A stretch of 64,000 bases of DNA from NCBI RefSeq assembly GCF_003121705.1, contig NZ_PYHR01000002.1:1054001-1118000 (forward strand), read 5' to 3'. A model generated the notes under the pieces. The model saw only the letters and a program-made list of their open reading frames with translations, made no database searches and was not told the DNA's origin. Within the stretch, counting starts at the first letter, position 1; every line of letters starts with the position of its first letter. This document shows positions 28,813 to 37,954 of the stretch, piece after piece. This DNA comes from Serinibacter arcticus. GTDB taxonomy: Bacteria > Actinomycetota > Actinomycetes > Actinomycetales > Beutenbergiaceae. A program made the translations under genes and the position numbers.

Positions 28813-28840
28813 CACGACCCCGCAAAAAGTCGCACGACCC
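28813..28840. promoter_or_regulatory. Putative DeoR operator upstream of deoR
   Basis: GCAAAAAGTCG (28822-28832) matches the GCAAAAGTCG element in the sugar-operon promoter, with one added A. It is flanked by direct repeats CACGACCC at 28813-28820 and 28833-28840. The position before deoR suggests autoregulation. Confidence 0.45.
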
Positions 28841-28856
28841 TCGCGGGCGTGGTGCC

Positions 28857-30587
28857 CTACGCGAGGGAGCCACCGCCGGCGGCCCGCGCCAGATCGGCGT
28901 CGAGCACCGTCTGGGCGCGCTCCAGGACGTGCGAGGAGTAGCTCCCGCTCGCGCGGGCGTCCAGCAGCGCGGCCTGCTCGGCCTCGAGCATGATGCGGTA
29001 GGCCTCCTGGCTGGGCGTGACCTGCTCGACCGCCTGCGCCGCCATGTTGGCGGCGAGCTGGTCCGACAGTCGGCGCCGGTTGGCGGCGAGGTCCGCCAGG
29101 ATCCTCGGCTCGAACGCGGAGCCGTCCGCCCGCACGAGCTCCGGACTCGCGAGCCGGTCGGCCCCGGCCTGGACGATCGTGGCCATCAGCTCGGTCAGCT
29201 CCGCCGTCGTCGCGTCGGCGTCCGGGCCACGCACCCCGAGCCGGCGGATGAGGAGCGGGAGGGTGGTGCCGTAGCCGACGAGGGTCAGCAGCGCGACGGT
29301 GAACGCGATGAGCACGAGCTGCGGGCGGAGCGGGACGTCGTGCGGGAGGGTCTGCGCCGCGGCCAGCGTGACGACGCCGCGCATCCCCGACCACGCCAGC
29401 ACCGCACCGCCGCGCCAGCCGAGCCCCTCGTCGCGCACGAACCTCAGGTCCGCGCCGAGCATCTCCACCCGGCGCTCGAAGCCCTCCGCCCGCCTGCTGC
29501 TGTAGCGCGGGTGGTCCTTGGCTGCCTCCAGCCGGTCGCGCATGGCGGTCGCGCGCTCCTCGAGCTCGCGCTCGCGGTCGACGACGCCCCGCTCCTCCCG
29601 GCGCAACGAGGCGATCAGCGGCACCACGAACACCACCCGCACGGCGAGCAGCACGAGCGTCACCAGCGCCCCGATCCCGACGGCGGCCAGCACGCTGAGG
29701 TGCTCGTGCTCGACGTCGTCGACCAGGGCGGCGAGCTGGAAGCCCATGACGAGGAAGACGCCGTTCTCGAGGATGAGCTGGATCGTGCGCCAGTTCAGGC
29801 GCTCGCTGATCCGGTCCTGGGCGCTCAGGTGCCTCGCGCTCTTGTAGCCCGTCACCAGGCCGGCCGCGACCACGGACAGGACGCCGGAGGCCCCGACGGC
29901 CTCCGCGGGGAAGAACGCGAGGAACGGCACGACGAACGAGATCGCCGTCGTCAGCGTCGGCTGGCCGAGCCGGGCGCGGACCCAGACGGTCGCGAGCCCG
30001 ACGCCGAGCCCGATCGCGATGGCGACGACCACGGCGAACGCGAAGTCGCCCGCGATCCCGCCGAAGCTCACGCCGCCGCCGATGGCGGCGATCGCGGAGC
30101 GCAGCAGCACGAGCGCCGTCGCGTCGTTGACGAGGCCCTCGCCCTCGAGCATCGTCACCAGGCGCGGCGGGAGGCCGAGCCGCTTCCCGATCGAGGTCGC
30201 CGCGACTGCGTCGGGCGGACTCACGACGGCGCCGAGCGCGAACGCGGCCGCCAGCGGCAGGGTCGGCAGCAGCAGGTGCAGCACGAAGCCGACCACGACG
30301 GTCGACAGGAGCACGAGCAGCACGGACAGCCCGGAGATCGCGCGCAGGTTGCGCCGGAAGTCGGTGACGGGGACGTTGACCGCGGCCGAGTACAGGATCG
30401 GCGGCAGCACGATCGCGAGGATCAGCTCCGGCTCGATCTCGACCTCGGGCACGCCCGGCAGGTACGAGCAGCCGATCCCGACGACGACCAGCACGATCGG
30501 CGCCGCCACGCTGAGCCGCGGCGCCAGCCACGACGCCCCGATGACGAGCAGCACCCCGACGACGAGCAGCAGCGCGATGGTCTCCAC
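28857..30587 (-). CDS. Na+/H+ antiporter, CPA1 (NhaP-like) family
   Basis: 576 aa. Twelve or so membrane helices in residues 1-400, including LPPILYSAAVNVPVTDFRRN and ALGAVVSPPDAVAATSIGKR, followed by LEGEGLVNDATALVLLRSAI. The last two carry the conserved Asp residues of the ion site. SGMRGVVTLAAAQTLP is the typical CPA1 helix near residue 415. A soluble helical C-terminal tail of about 130 aa follows. It exchanges protons for Na+ or K+ for pH and salt control. GTG start at 30587. It lies between folC and deoR on the same strand, possibly as its own unit. Confidence 0.9.
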   Translation of the reverse strand: METIALLLVVGVLLVIGASWLAPRLSVAAPIVLVVVGIGCSYLPGVPEVEIEPELILAIVLPPILYSAAVNVPVTDFRRNLRAISGLSVLLVLLSTVVVGFVLHLLLPTLPLAAAFALGAVVSPPDAVAATSIGKRLGLPPRLVTMLEGEGLVNDATALVLLRSAIAAIGGGVSFGGIAGDFAFAVVVAIAIGLGVGLATVWVRARLGQPTLTTAISFVVPFLAFFPAEAVGASGVLSVVAAGLVTGYKSARHLSAQDRISERLNWRTIQLILENGVFLVMGFQLAALVDDVEHEHLSVLAAVGIGALVTLVLLAVRVVFVVPLIASLRREERGVVDRERELEERATAMRDRLEAAKDHPRYSSRRAEGFERRVEMLGADLRFVRDEGLGWRGGAVLAWSGMRGVVTLAAAQTLPHDVPLRPQLVLIAFTVALLTLVGYGTTLPLLIRRLGVRGPDADATTAELTELMATIVQAGADRLASPELVRADGSAFEPRILADLAANRRRLSDQLAANMAAQAVEQVTPSQEAYRIMLEAEQAALLDARASGSYSSHVLERAQTVLDADLARAAGGGSLA

Positions 30588-30652
30588 GTCGGCAGATTAC
30601 GGGAGTCCGCCGCGCCGGGCAGGGGCTGCCCGGCGCCGGCGGGACCCGCGCG

Positions 30653-32095
30653 TCAGGAGCGCCCGAGCAGCGTCCGCACCTCCGCGGCCAGCACCACGGA
30701 CCCGAGGGCGATGACGCCTGAGCCCACGCCCACGCCGTCGGCGTCGTTCTCCGCGAGGTCGACGGCGAGCGCGAGCGCCTCGTCGAGCCGTTCGACGACG
30801 TGGACGCGATCCTCCCCGAAGACGTCGCGCGCGAGGTCGGCCAGGTCGTCGAGCTCCATCGAGCGCAGCGAGGAGGAGTGCGTGACGACGATCTCCGCCA
30901 GCGCCCCCTCGAGCTCGACGAGGATGCCCTCGACGTCCTTGTCCCCCATGACGCCGAAGACGCCGACGAGCCGGTCGAACGCGAACGCCTCCGTCAGCGC
31001 CTCGACCGTGGCACGCGCCCCGGCCGGGTTGTGGGCGGCGTCGACGAGGATCGTCGGGGAGTTGCGGACCAGCTCGAGGCGACCCGGCGAGGTGACGCCG
31101 GCGAAGGCGGCCTCGACGACGTCGCCCGGCAGCGCCACCCCGCCGAGGAACGCCTCGACGGCGGCGACGGCGAGCAGGGCGTTGTGCGCCTGGTGCGCGC
31201 CGTGCAGCGGCACGAAGATCTCCTCGTAGATCCCGCCGATGCCGCGCAGCGAGACGACCTGCCCGCCGACGGCGACCGTGCGGCTGAGGACCTCCAGGCC
31301 GGCGCCGCCCGGGGCGACCACGGTCCCGTCCTCGTCCTCGACGGGCGTCACCTCGACCACCAGGCGGGCGCCCACCGTCGCGGCGCGCTCGGCGATGACG
31401 ACGGCGACCTCGTCCTCCTGGGCCGCCGAGACGACGGTGGCGCCGTGCTTGACGATGCCGGACTTCACGCCCGCGATCTCGGCCAGGGCATGGCCGAGCC
31501 AGCGCTCGTGGTCCATCGCGACCGGCGAGATCACGGCGACCTCGGCGTCGACCACGTTCGTCGAGTCCCACTCCCCGCCCATGCCGACCTCGAGGACGGC
31601 GACGTCGACCGGCGCGTCCGCGAACGCGGCGAACGCCATCGCGGTGAGCACCTCGAAGAAGGACAGCTCGCCCCCGGCGCCGTACTTCCCGGAGCTGACC
31701 AGCTCGCCGTCGACCATCGCGATGTACGGCGCGATGTCCTCCCACGTGCGCACCCACGCCTCGGCGGAGATCGGCTCGCCGTCGATCGCGATCCGCTCGC
31801 GCACCGAGCTCAGGTGGGGCGAGGTGAACCGTCCCACCCGCAGGCCGAGCTCGCGCAGCAGCGCGTCGATCATGCGCGCGGTCGAGGTCTTGCCGTTGGT
31901 CCCCGTGAGGTGGATCGCGCGGAAGGACTGCTGGGGCGAGCCCAGGATGTCCACCACGCGGCGCACCCGCTCGATCGTCGGGTCGAAGTCGTGCTCCGGG
32001 GTGCGGCGCAGGATCTCGTGGTAGATCTCGCGCGCCTGCGCCTCGAGTGCGGCGTCGTGCCCGCCGCGACGGGCGTCGGCTCCTTCTCGGCTCAT
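30653..32095 (-). CDS. folC: Folylpolyglutamate synthase / dihydrofolate synthase
   Basis: 480 aa Mur-ligase-like enzyme. P-loop in FRAIHLTGTNGKTSTARMID; FTSPHLSSVRERIAIDG; VAVLEVGMGGEWDSTNVVDA; MDHERWLG; HQAHNALLAVAAVEAFL; and LVDAAHNPAGARATVEAL with GVMGDKDVEGIL in the C-terminal domain. It adds glutamate to dihydropteroate and folates. ATG overlaps the ileS stop (ATGA), as in related genomes, but DUF4233 and ndk, normally next, are 13 kb away. Confidence 0.95.
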   Translation of the reverse strand: MSREGADARRGGHDAALEAQAREIYHEILRRTPEHDFDPTIERVRRVVDILGSPQQSFRAIHLTGTNGKTSTARMIDALLRELGLRVGRFTSPHLSSVRERIAIDGEPISAEAWVRTWEDIAPYIAMVDGELVSSGKYGAGGELSFFEVLTAMAFAAFADAPVDVAVLEVGMGGEWDSTNVVDAEVAVISPVAMDHERWLGHALAEIAGVKSGIVKHGATVVSAAQEDEVAVVIAERAATVGARLVVEVTPVEDEDGTVVAPGGAGLEVLSRTVAVGGQVVSLRGIGGIYEEIFVPLHGAHQAHNALLAVAAVEAFLGGVALPGDVVEAAFAGVTSPGRLELVRNSPTILVDAAHNPAGARATVEALTEAFAFDRLVGVFGVMGDKDVEGILVELEGALAEIVVTHSSSLRSMELDDLADLARDVFGEDRVHVVERLDEALALAVDLAENDADGVGVGSGVIALGSVVLAAEVRTLLGRS

Positions 32096-35000
32096 GCCTG
32101 CGTTCCTTCGGTGGTGGCCTTCGTGAGACTGACGAGCGCTGGCGCCCCGCCGGACACGTCGGCCTCGGCGACCTCGTCCAGCTCGACGGCGACCGCGAGC
32201 GTCTCGCGGCCGATGAGGTCGAGGTGCGTGCGGGCCGCCGTCAGGTGGTGCTCCGGCACGCCGAGCCGCAGCTCGATCCGGTCGGCCACGTGGAGGTCGG
32301 CCGCCTTGCGGGCGTCCTGGACGGCGCGGATGACGTCGCGGGCCCAACCCTCGGCGCGCAGCTCGGCGTCGAGCGCGAGGTCGAGCACGACGAAACCGCC
32401 CCCGGGCAGGACGGCGACCGCCACCTCGCCCTCGCCGTCGCCGGCCGCGACGGTCGAGAGCTCGTACTCGCCCTCGACCAGGGCGGTGCCCCGGCCGTCA
32501 CGACGCCGTCGACCTCGCTCCAGTCGCCCTCGCGGGCGGCCTTGATGACCTGCTGCACGCCCTTGCCCAGGCGCGGTCCGGCCGCGCGGGCGTTGACCGT
32601 CAGCTTCGTCACGACGCCGTAGCGCGCCGCCGCGTCGGAGGCCAGGTCCTCGAGAAGGACCTCCTTGAGGTTGAGCTCGGCGGCCACCAGCGAGCTGAAC
32701 GGCGCCAGCCGGTCGGGCCCGTCGGTGACGACGGCGAGCGAGCGCAGCGGCTGCCGCACGCGGACCTTGTTCGCCTTGCGCAGCGCGTGCGCGGCGGAGA
32801 CGACGGCGCGCACGCCGTCCATCGCCGCCACCAGCTCGGGGTCGGCGACCAGGGAGGGCTCGACGTCGCCGTCGCGCACGGGCCAGTCGGTCAGGTGCAC
32901 CGACTCCTCGCCCGTGAGCCCGCGCCAGATCTCCTCCGTCAGCAGCGGCGCGAACGGCGCCATGATGCGCGTCAGCGCCTCGAGACCGGTCCACAGCGTG
33001 TCGTAGGCGTCGGTGTCCTCGGCCCAGAACCGCTCCCGCTGCGTGCGGACGTACCAGTTGGTCAGCAGGTCGATGTGGTCGCGGATGAGCGCACACGCGC
33101 CCGCGACGTCGTAGGCGTCCGCCGCCTCGGTGACCGCGACCGCGAGGTCGTGCGTGCGGGCGAGGAGGTAGCGGTCCATCTCCGGCAGGTCGGCCACGCG
33201 CTCGGGTGCGACGCGCTGCGCGAGGTAGCCCGCGCCGTCGTTGACCGTGTTGGCGTACAGCGAGAAGAAGTACCAGGCGTTCCACAGCGGCAGCAGCACA
33301 CCGCGGACCTCGGCCCGGATGCCCTCCTCGGTGACTACGAGGTTGCCGCCGCGCAGGATCGGCGAGGCCATCAGGAACCAGCGCATCGCGTCGGAGCCGT
33401 CACGATCGAAGACCTCGTTGACGTCCGGGTAGTTGCGCAGGCTCTTGCTCATCTTGCGGCCGTCGGAGCCCAGCACGATGCCGTGGCTGACGGCCGTGCG
33501 GAACGCCGGGCGGTCGAACAGCGCCGTCGCCAGCACGTGCAGGAGGTAGAACCAGCCGCGCGTCTGACCGATGTACTCCACGATGAAGTCGCCCGGGTAG
33601 TGATGCTCGAACCACTCGGTGTTCTCGAACGGGTAGTGCACCTGGGCGAACGGCATCGAGCCCGAGTCGAACCAGACGTCCAGGACGTCGGGGATCCGGC
33701 GCATGGTGGAGCGACCCGTGGGGTCGTCGGGGTTCGGACGCGTGAGGCGGTCGATCCACGGCCGGTGCAGGTCGGGCTCGCCGGCCTCGTTGCGCGGGAC
33801 GTCGCCGAAGTCGCGCGCCAGCTCCTCGAACGATCCGTAGACGTCCACGCGCGGGTACGCCTCGTCGTCGGAGGTCCAGACCGGGATCGGCGTGCCCCAA
33901 TACCGGTTGCGGCTGATCGACCAGTCGCGAGCGCCGGCCAGCCACTTGCCGAACTGGCCGTCCTTGATGTGCTCGGGGGTCCAGGTGATGTCCTGGTTGA
34001 GCTCGACCATGCGGTCGCGGATCTGCGTGACGCGCACGAACCAGCTCGACACCGCCTTGTAGATCAGCGGGTTCCGGCACCGCCAGCAGTGCGGGTAGGA
34101 GTGGTCGTAGGTCTCGTGCCGCACGAGGATCGGGCGGCGCTCGGCCGGCACGTCGGCCAGCGGGCCGGTCGCGTTCTTGAGGTCCGCGATGATCGCGGCG
34201 TTGGCCTCGAACACCTGGGTGCCCGCGTAGGGGGCGACGAGCGCGTTGAAGCGACCGCCGTCGTCGACCGTCACCACCGGGGTGATCCCGACGGCGTCGC
34301 ACGCCACCATGTCGTCCTCACCGAACGCGGGGGCCATGTGGACGAGGCCGGTGCCGTCGTCGACCGTGACGAAGTCGCCGGCGATGATCTGGTAGCTCGC
34401 GGCGTTGTCGGCCGGGGCGCCGCCGTCGGGGCTCGTGAAGAACGGGAACGGCGGGAAGTAGCGGGCGCCGACGAGGTCGGAGCCGCGCATCGTCTCGAGC
34501 ACCTCCGGCTCCTCGCCCAGCTCGCGGACGTAGGAGGCCAGCCGGCCGGCGGCGAGGATGACGCGGGCGCCGGGGTGGGCGGTCGCGAGCGGGGAGCCCT
34601 CGGCGGGCGCGACGGCGACGTAGTCGACCTCCGGATTGACGGCGATCGCCTGGTGGGACGGAAGGGTCCACGGCGTGGTCGTCCAGATGAGGGCGTAGTC
34701 GCCCGTCGTCAGCTGCAGACCGACCGTCAGGGCCGGGTCCTGGCGCATCTGGTAGACGTCGTCGTCCATCCGCAGCTCGTGGTTGGACAGCGGCGTCTGG
34801 TCGTGCCAGCAGTAGGGAAGCACGCGGAAGCCCTCGTAGGCCAGGCCCTTGGTGTGCAGCTCCTTGAAGGCCCAGATGACCGACTCCATGTAGCCGGGGT
34901 CGAGGGTCTTGTAGTCGTGGTCGAAGTCGACCCAGCGCGCCTGGCGGGTGACGTAGGTCTCCCACTCCCCGTGTAGCGCAGCACGGACTCGCGGCACGCG

Positions 35001-35395
35001 GCGTTGAACGCCTCGATGCCCATCTGCTCGATCTGGGACTTGTCGGTGATGCCGAGGATGCGCTCGGCCTCGAGCTCGGCGGGCAGCCCGTGGGTGTCCC
35101 AGCCGAAGCGACGCTCGACCCGCTTGCCCCGCATCGTCATGTAGCGCGGCACGACGTCCTTGACGTAGCCCGTGAGCAGGTGGCCGTAGTGCGGCAGGCC
35201 GTTGGCGAACGGCGGTCCGTCGTAGAAGACGAACTCGTTGCTGCCGTCCTGGCCGGCGGGGCGGGCCTCGACGCTGCGGCGGAAGGTGTCGCCCGCCTTC
35301 CACTGCTCCAGGACCTCGGCCTCGATCGCCGGGATCGACGGGGAGGCGACTGGCGCGGCGTCGTCGCGGTGGCGGGGGTAGTGGCTGCTGGTCAA
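32092..35395 (-). CDS. ileS: Isoleucine--tRNA ligase (two frameshifts in this sequence)
   Basis: Class I synthetase of the eukaryote-like, ~1100-aa type (1101 aa once repaired). HYGH signature in [20 protein letters not shown], editing domain with [25 protein letters not shown] in [13 protein letters not shown], anticodon-binding domain and a C-terminal tail. The frame slips twice: at 34967-34970 (RYTG / [15 protein letters not shown]) and at 32489-32492 (VTAG / [10 protein letters not shown]). At each point one extra G in a four-base run restores the frame exactly, so sequencing error is the likely cause. The start is TTG at 35395 with GGAG 7 nt upstream, controlled by a T-box leader. Confidence 0.9.
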
Positions 35396-35400
35396 CGAAG

Positions 35401-35640
35401 GCTCCGGTGGTACGGGTGCTGCGGCGCACGAGGGCGACCTGCCGGCGGGAGCCGGTCGACCGCGGTACCACCTCGCTTGTCCTGCCTGCAGCGCCGGGGC
35501 GCTGCGGGTCGGACCACTCGTTGACGGCTGTGACGGGCCTGCCCGTCCGGTTCTACTGGAGACCCGCGGGCGGGCCCTGTTCTTCCGGAGGCTCGCCGGT
35601 GATGGCCGGGTCGACGCCTGTGGCTCCACTCTAGCGCCGG
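35401..35640 (-). promoter_or_regulatory. T-box riboswitch leader of ileS
   Basis: The T-box core AGGTGGTACCGCG lies at 35461-35473 (minus strand), the sequence that pairs with the uncharged tRNA acceptor end. Upstream is the stem I region with a candidate specifier ATC (isoleucine codon, 35601-35603) followed by the segment with GAGCCTCCGGAAGAAC and AGTAGAACCGGACGGG seen in actinobacterial ileS leaders. Downstream, GTACCACC immediately before the Shine-Dalgarno GGAG can pair with the T-box GGTGGTAC, and GGCTCC can pair with GGAGCC. This indicates control of translation rather than termination: uncharged tRNA-Ile frees the start site. Confidence 0.88.
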
Positions 35641-35695
35641 CCCGCGGGTCGAAGGCGACGTGGAGCGCCGCGCCGCGCCGCGCCTCCACCCCTCC

Positions 35696-35805
35696 CGAGG
35701 GGGTACTTCCCGACGTACCCGGGGGTGATCTCCGTCGTTCGAGGGGGTACTTCCCGACGTACCCGGGGGTTGTCTCGGTCGCGCCAGGGGGTACTTCCTG
35801 ACGGG
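35696..35805. repeat. Tandem 44-bp repeats with internal palindrome
   Basis: Two identical 31-bp units (35696-35726 and 35740-35770) and a third partial unit (35784-35805) recur at a 44-bp period. The 13-bp connectors also resemble each other. Each full unit contains GGGTAC-8 nt-GTACCC, able to form a small hairpin. They lie between the ileS leader and the divergent ycaQ-like gene, so could carry regulatory sites. This and the T-box account for the 449-nt gap between ileS and the next gene. Confidence 0.8.
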
Positions 35806-35844
35806 AGCGCGACGATGTCGGTGGCCGTGGGTAGCGTGCCCCGC

Positions 35845-37050
35845 ATGGACGTTGTCTCGGCCGCGCTGGCGCGGCGCATCGCGCTCGCGGCGCAGGGGTT
35901 CGGGCGACCGCGCCCCTCCGCCGTCGGCACGCGGCAGCTGCGCAGCGCCGTCGAGCGCCTGGCCGTGCTCCAGCTCGACTCGGTCAACGTGTTCGAGCGC
36001 AGCCACTACCTGCCGCTCTACTCCCGGCTGGGGCCCTACGAGAAGGCGCTGCTGGACCGACTCACCTTCACCGCGCGCTCGCCGTTCGTGGAGTACTGGG
36101 CGCACCAGGCCTCGCTCGTGCCGGTCACCGACTGGCCGCTGTGGCGCTGGCGTCAGCAGGAGTACCGCGAGAACGGGCTGAGACCGGACAGCTGGTCGTC
36201 CCAGCACCCGCAGATGCTCGACTTCCTGCGCGCCGAGCTCGCCGGGAAGGGCCCGCTGACGGCCGCCGACGTCGAGCACGACGCCAACGCGCGCACCGGC
36301 CCGTGGTGGGGCTGGTCCGACGTGAAGACCGGACTGGAGGTGCTGCTGCTGCGGGGCGAGGTGGTGGCCGCCGGCCGGACGAACTTCCAGCGGTCCTACG
36401 ACCTCGTCGAGCGCCGCGTCCCCGCCGACCTGCTCGCCCAGGAGGTCTCGCGTCCCGACGCGATCCGCGAGCTGGTCCGGACCTCGCTCCGCGCCCACGG
36501 CATCGGCACGGTGCGCGACGTCGCGGACTACTTCCGGCTGTCGCAGGCCGAGACGAAGCAGGCGCTGGCCGACCTCGTCGAGGCGGGTTCCGCCGTCGCC
36601 GTCGAGGTTGCGGGCTGGAACCGGCCCGCCTACCTCGACCCGGAGGCGCGTCGGCCGCGCCGGGTCGAGGGGATGGCACTGCTGTCGCCGTTCGACCCCG
36701 TGGTCTGGGAGCGCGAGCGCGCGCTGCGGATGTTCGGCTTCCACTACCGGATCGAGATCTACACGCCCGCGCCGAAGCGGCAGTTCGGCTACTACACGCT
36801 ACCGCTGCTGCAGGACGAGGCGCTGGTGGGTCGGCTCGACCTCAAGCACGACCGGCAGGCCGGGGTGCTGCGCGTCCAGTCGGCCTGGCGCGAGGAGGGC
36901 GCCGTCGTCGACCTCGACCGGCTCGTCGACCTCCTGCGCACGACGGCGCGGTGGCAGGGGGCGGAGTCCGTCGCGGTGGTCGATCGCGGCGACCTCGCGC
37001 CGGAGCTCGCGGCGGCCGTCGCCGGGACTCCTGGGACGATGGTGGGGTGA
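35845..37050 (+). CDS. Winged-helix DNA glycosylase, YcaQ/AlkX family
   Basis: 401 aa, all soluble. The QxD catalytic motif of the HTH_42/YcaQ family is Gln43-Leu-Asp45 in [20 protein letters not shown]. Further family segments are [40 protein letters not shown] and [20 protein letters not shown] followed by [21 protein letters not shown]. coli YcaQ removes crosslinked or bulky alkylated bases; activity here is inferred. The ATG at 35845 matches the family start; a longer frame reads through the tandem repeats and is rejected. Stop overlaps the HAD gene start by 4 bp. Confidence 0.88.
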   Translation: MDVVSAALARRIALAAQGFGRPRPSAVGTRQLRSAVERLAVLQLDSVNVFERSHYLPLYSRLGPYEKALLDRLTFTARSPFVEYWAHQASLVPVTDWPLWRWRQQEYRENGLRPDSWSSQHPQMLDFLRAELAGKGPLTAADVEHDANARTGPWWGWSDVKTGLEVLLLRGEVVAAGRTNFQRSYDLVERRVPADLLAQEVSRPDAIRELVRTSLRAHGIGTVRDVADYFRLSQAETKQALADLVEAGSAVAVEVAGWNRPAYLDPEARRPRRVEGMALLSPFDPVVWERERALRMFGFHYRIEIYTPAPKRQFGYYTLPLLQDEALVGRLDLKHDRQAGVLRVQSAWREEGAVVDLDRLVDLLRTTARWQGAESVAVVDRGDLAPELAAAVAGTPGTMVG

Positions 37051-37706
37051 CTTCTCCCCTCGTCCTGCTGGACCTCGACGGCACCCTGACCGACTCCGCC
37101 GCCGGCATCACGGCCTCCGCCGCCGCCGCGTTCGTCGCCCTCGGACGCCCTGCGCCCGACGCCCAGGCGCTGCGCTCGTTCGTCGGACCGCCGCTGCCCG
37201 ACTCGCTCCGCGCCCACGGCGTCGAGGAGGACCTGCTGGAGGAGGCCGTCCGCCACTACCGCAGCGCCTTCGAGGCCGGCGGCATGTGGGACAACCACGT
37301 CTTCGACGGCATCCCGGAGCAGCTCCGGCTCCTGCGCGAGCACGGCGCGACGCTCGCCGTCGCCACGTCCAAGCCCGAGGTCTACGCGCGTCCGATCTGC
37401 GACCGGTTCGGTCTGACCCCGCTGGTCGACGGCGTCTACGGCGCTCCGCTGGATCACATCCCCTCGACCAAGGCGACGGTCATCGCGCACGCGCTCGAGG
37501 AGCTCGGTGACCGGGTCCCCCCGGCGGAGGCGATCGTCATGGTCGGCGACCGCCACCACGACGTCACCGGCTCCGCGGAGCACGGCATCGCCTGTCTCGG
37601 GGTGAGCTGGGGTTACGCGGAGCCGGAGGAGCTGGACGGCGCCGTCGGGATCGTCGACCGTGTCGAGGACCTGGCCGCGCGCGTGATCGCGCAACTGGGC
37701 GGCTGA
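37047..37706 (+). CDS. HAD-family phosphatase, phosphoglycolate-phosphatase-like
   Basis: 219 aa. HAD motif I LLDLDGTLTDS (Asp9, Asp11), motif II Thr/Ser in VATSKPEVYARPI, motif III Lys in PSTKATVIAHAL, motif IV MVGDRHHDVTGSAEHGI. The cap domain of about 65 residues after motif I is the small helical C1 type of Gph/YfnB/PGPase-like enzymes. It hydrolyses phosphate esters; the substrate is not known. GTG start overlaps the ycaQ-like stop (GTGA), indicating co-expression. Confidence 0.88.
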   Translation: MTSPLVLLDLDGTLTDSAAGITASAAAAFVALGRPAPDAQALRSFVGPPLPDSLRAHGVEEDLLEEAVRHYRSAFEAGGMWDNHVFDGIPEQLRLLREHGATLAVATSKPEVYARPICDRFGLTPLVDGVYGAPLDHIPSTKATVIAHALEELGDRVPPAEAIVMVGDRHHDVTGSAEHGIACLGVSWGYAEPEELDGAVGIVDRVEDLAARVIAQLGG

Positions 37707-37753
37707 CCCGGCACTGACCGGCGGCCCGGCCGGCTGTCCTGGTCGGCGATCGG

Positions 37754-37861
37754 CCTCGCTCTCTGCGGACGTCCATCTGCGGCGCCCGCTCCACAACCCC
37801 CTGACCTGCGGCGATGCTGCGCTCCGACGGCGTGCGACCATTCCGTCCGCAGAGAGCGAGG
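37754..37861. repeat. Long palindrome with 18-bp perfect arms
   Basis: CCTCGCTCTCTGCGGACG (37754-37771) is the exact reverse complement of CGTCCGCAGAGAGCGAGG (37844-37861), with 72 nt between. The loop contains two CTGCGGCG/GCTCC direct repeats. It sits between the HAD gene and the ABC exporter. It could be a terminator-like structure or a copy of a dispersed palindromic repeat. Confidence 0.7.
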
Positions 37862-37954
37862 GCCGGCCGCGGACAGCGGGCGTCCGGCGCCCATCCCTCG
37901 GTCGGGCCGATCCCGCGCCCCCCGATGTCGGTAGGAGGGGGGAGAATCGATTCG

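Noticed and set aside
32092-35395. ileS as a broken or split gene
   Set aside because: An essential tRNA synthetase cannot carry two real frameshifts unless a second copy exists; both breaks are single-base losses in four-base runs.
35696-35805. CRISPR-like array
   Set aside because: Only two full units, 13-bp connectors that resemble each other rather than unique 30-40 bp spacers, and no cas genes.
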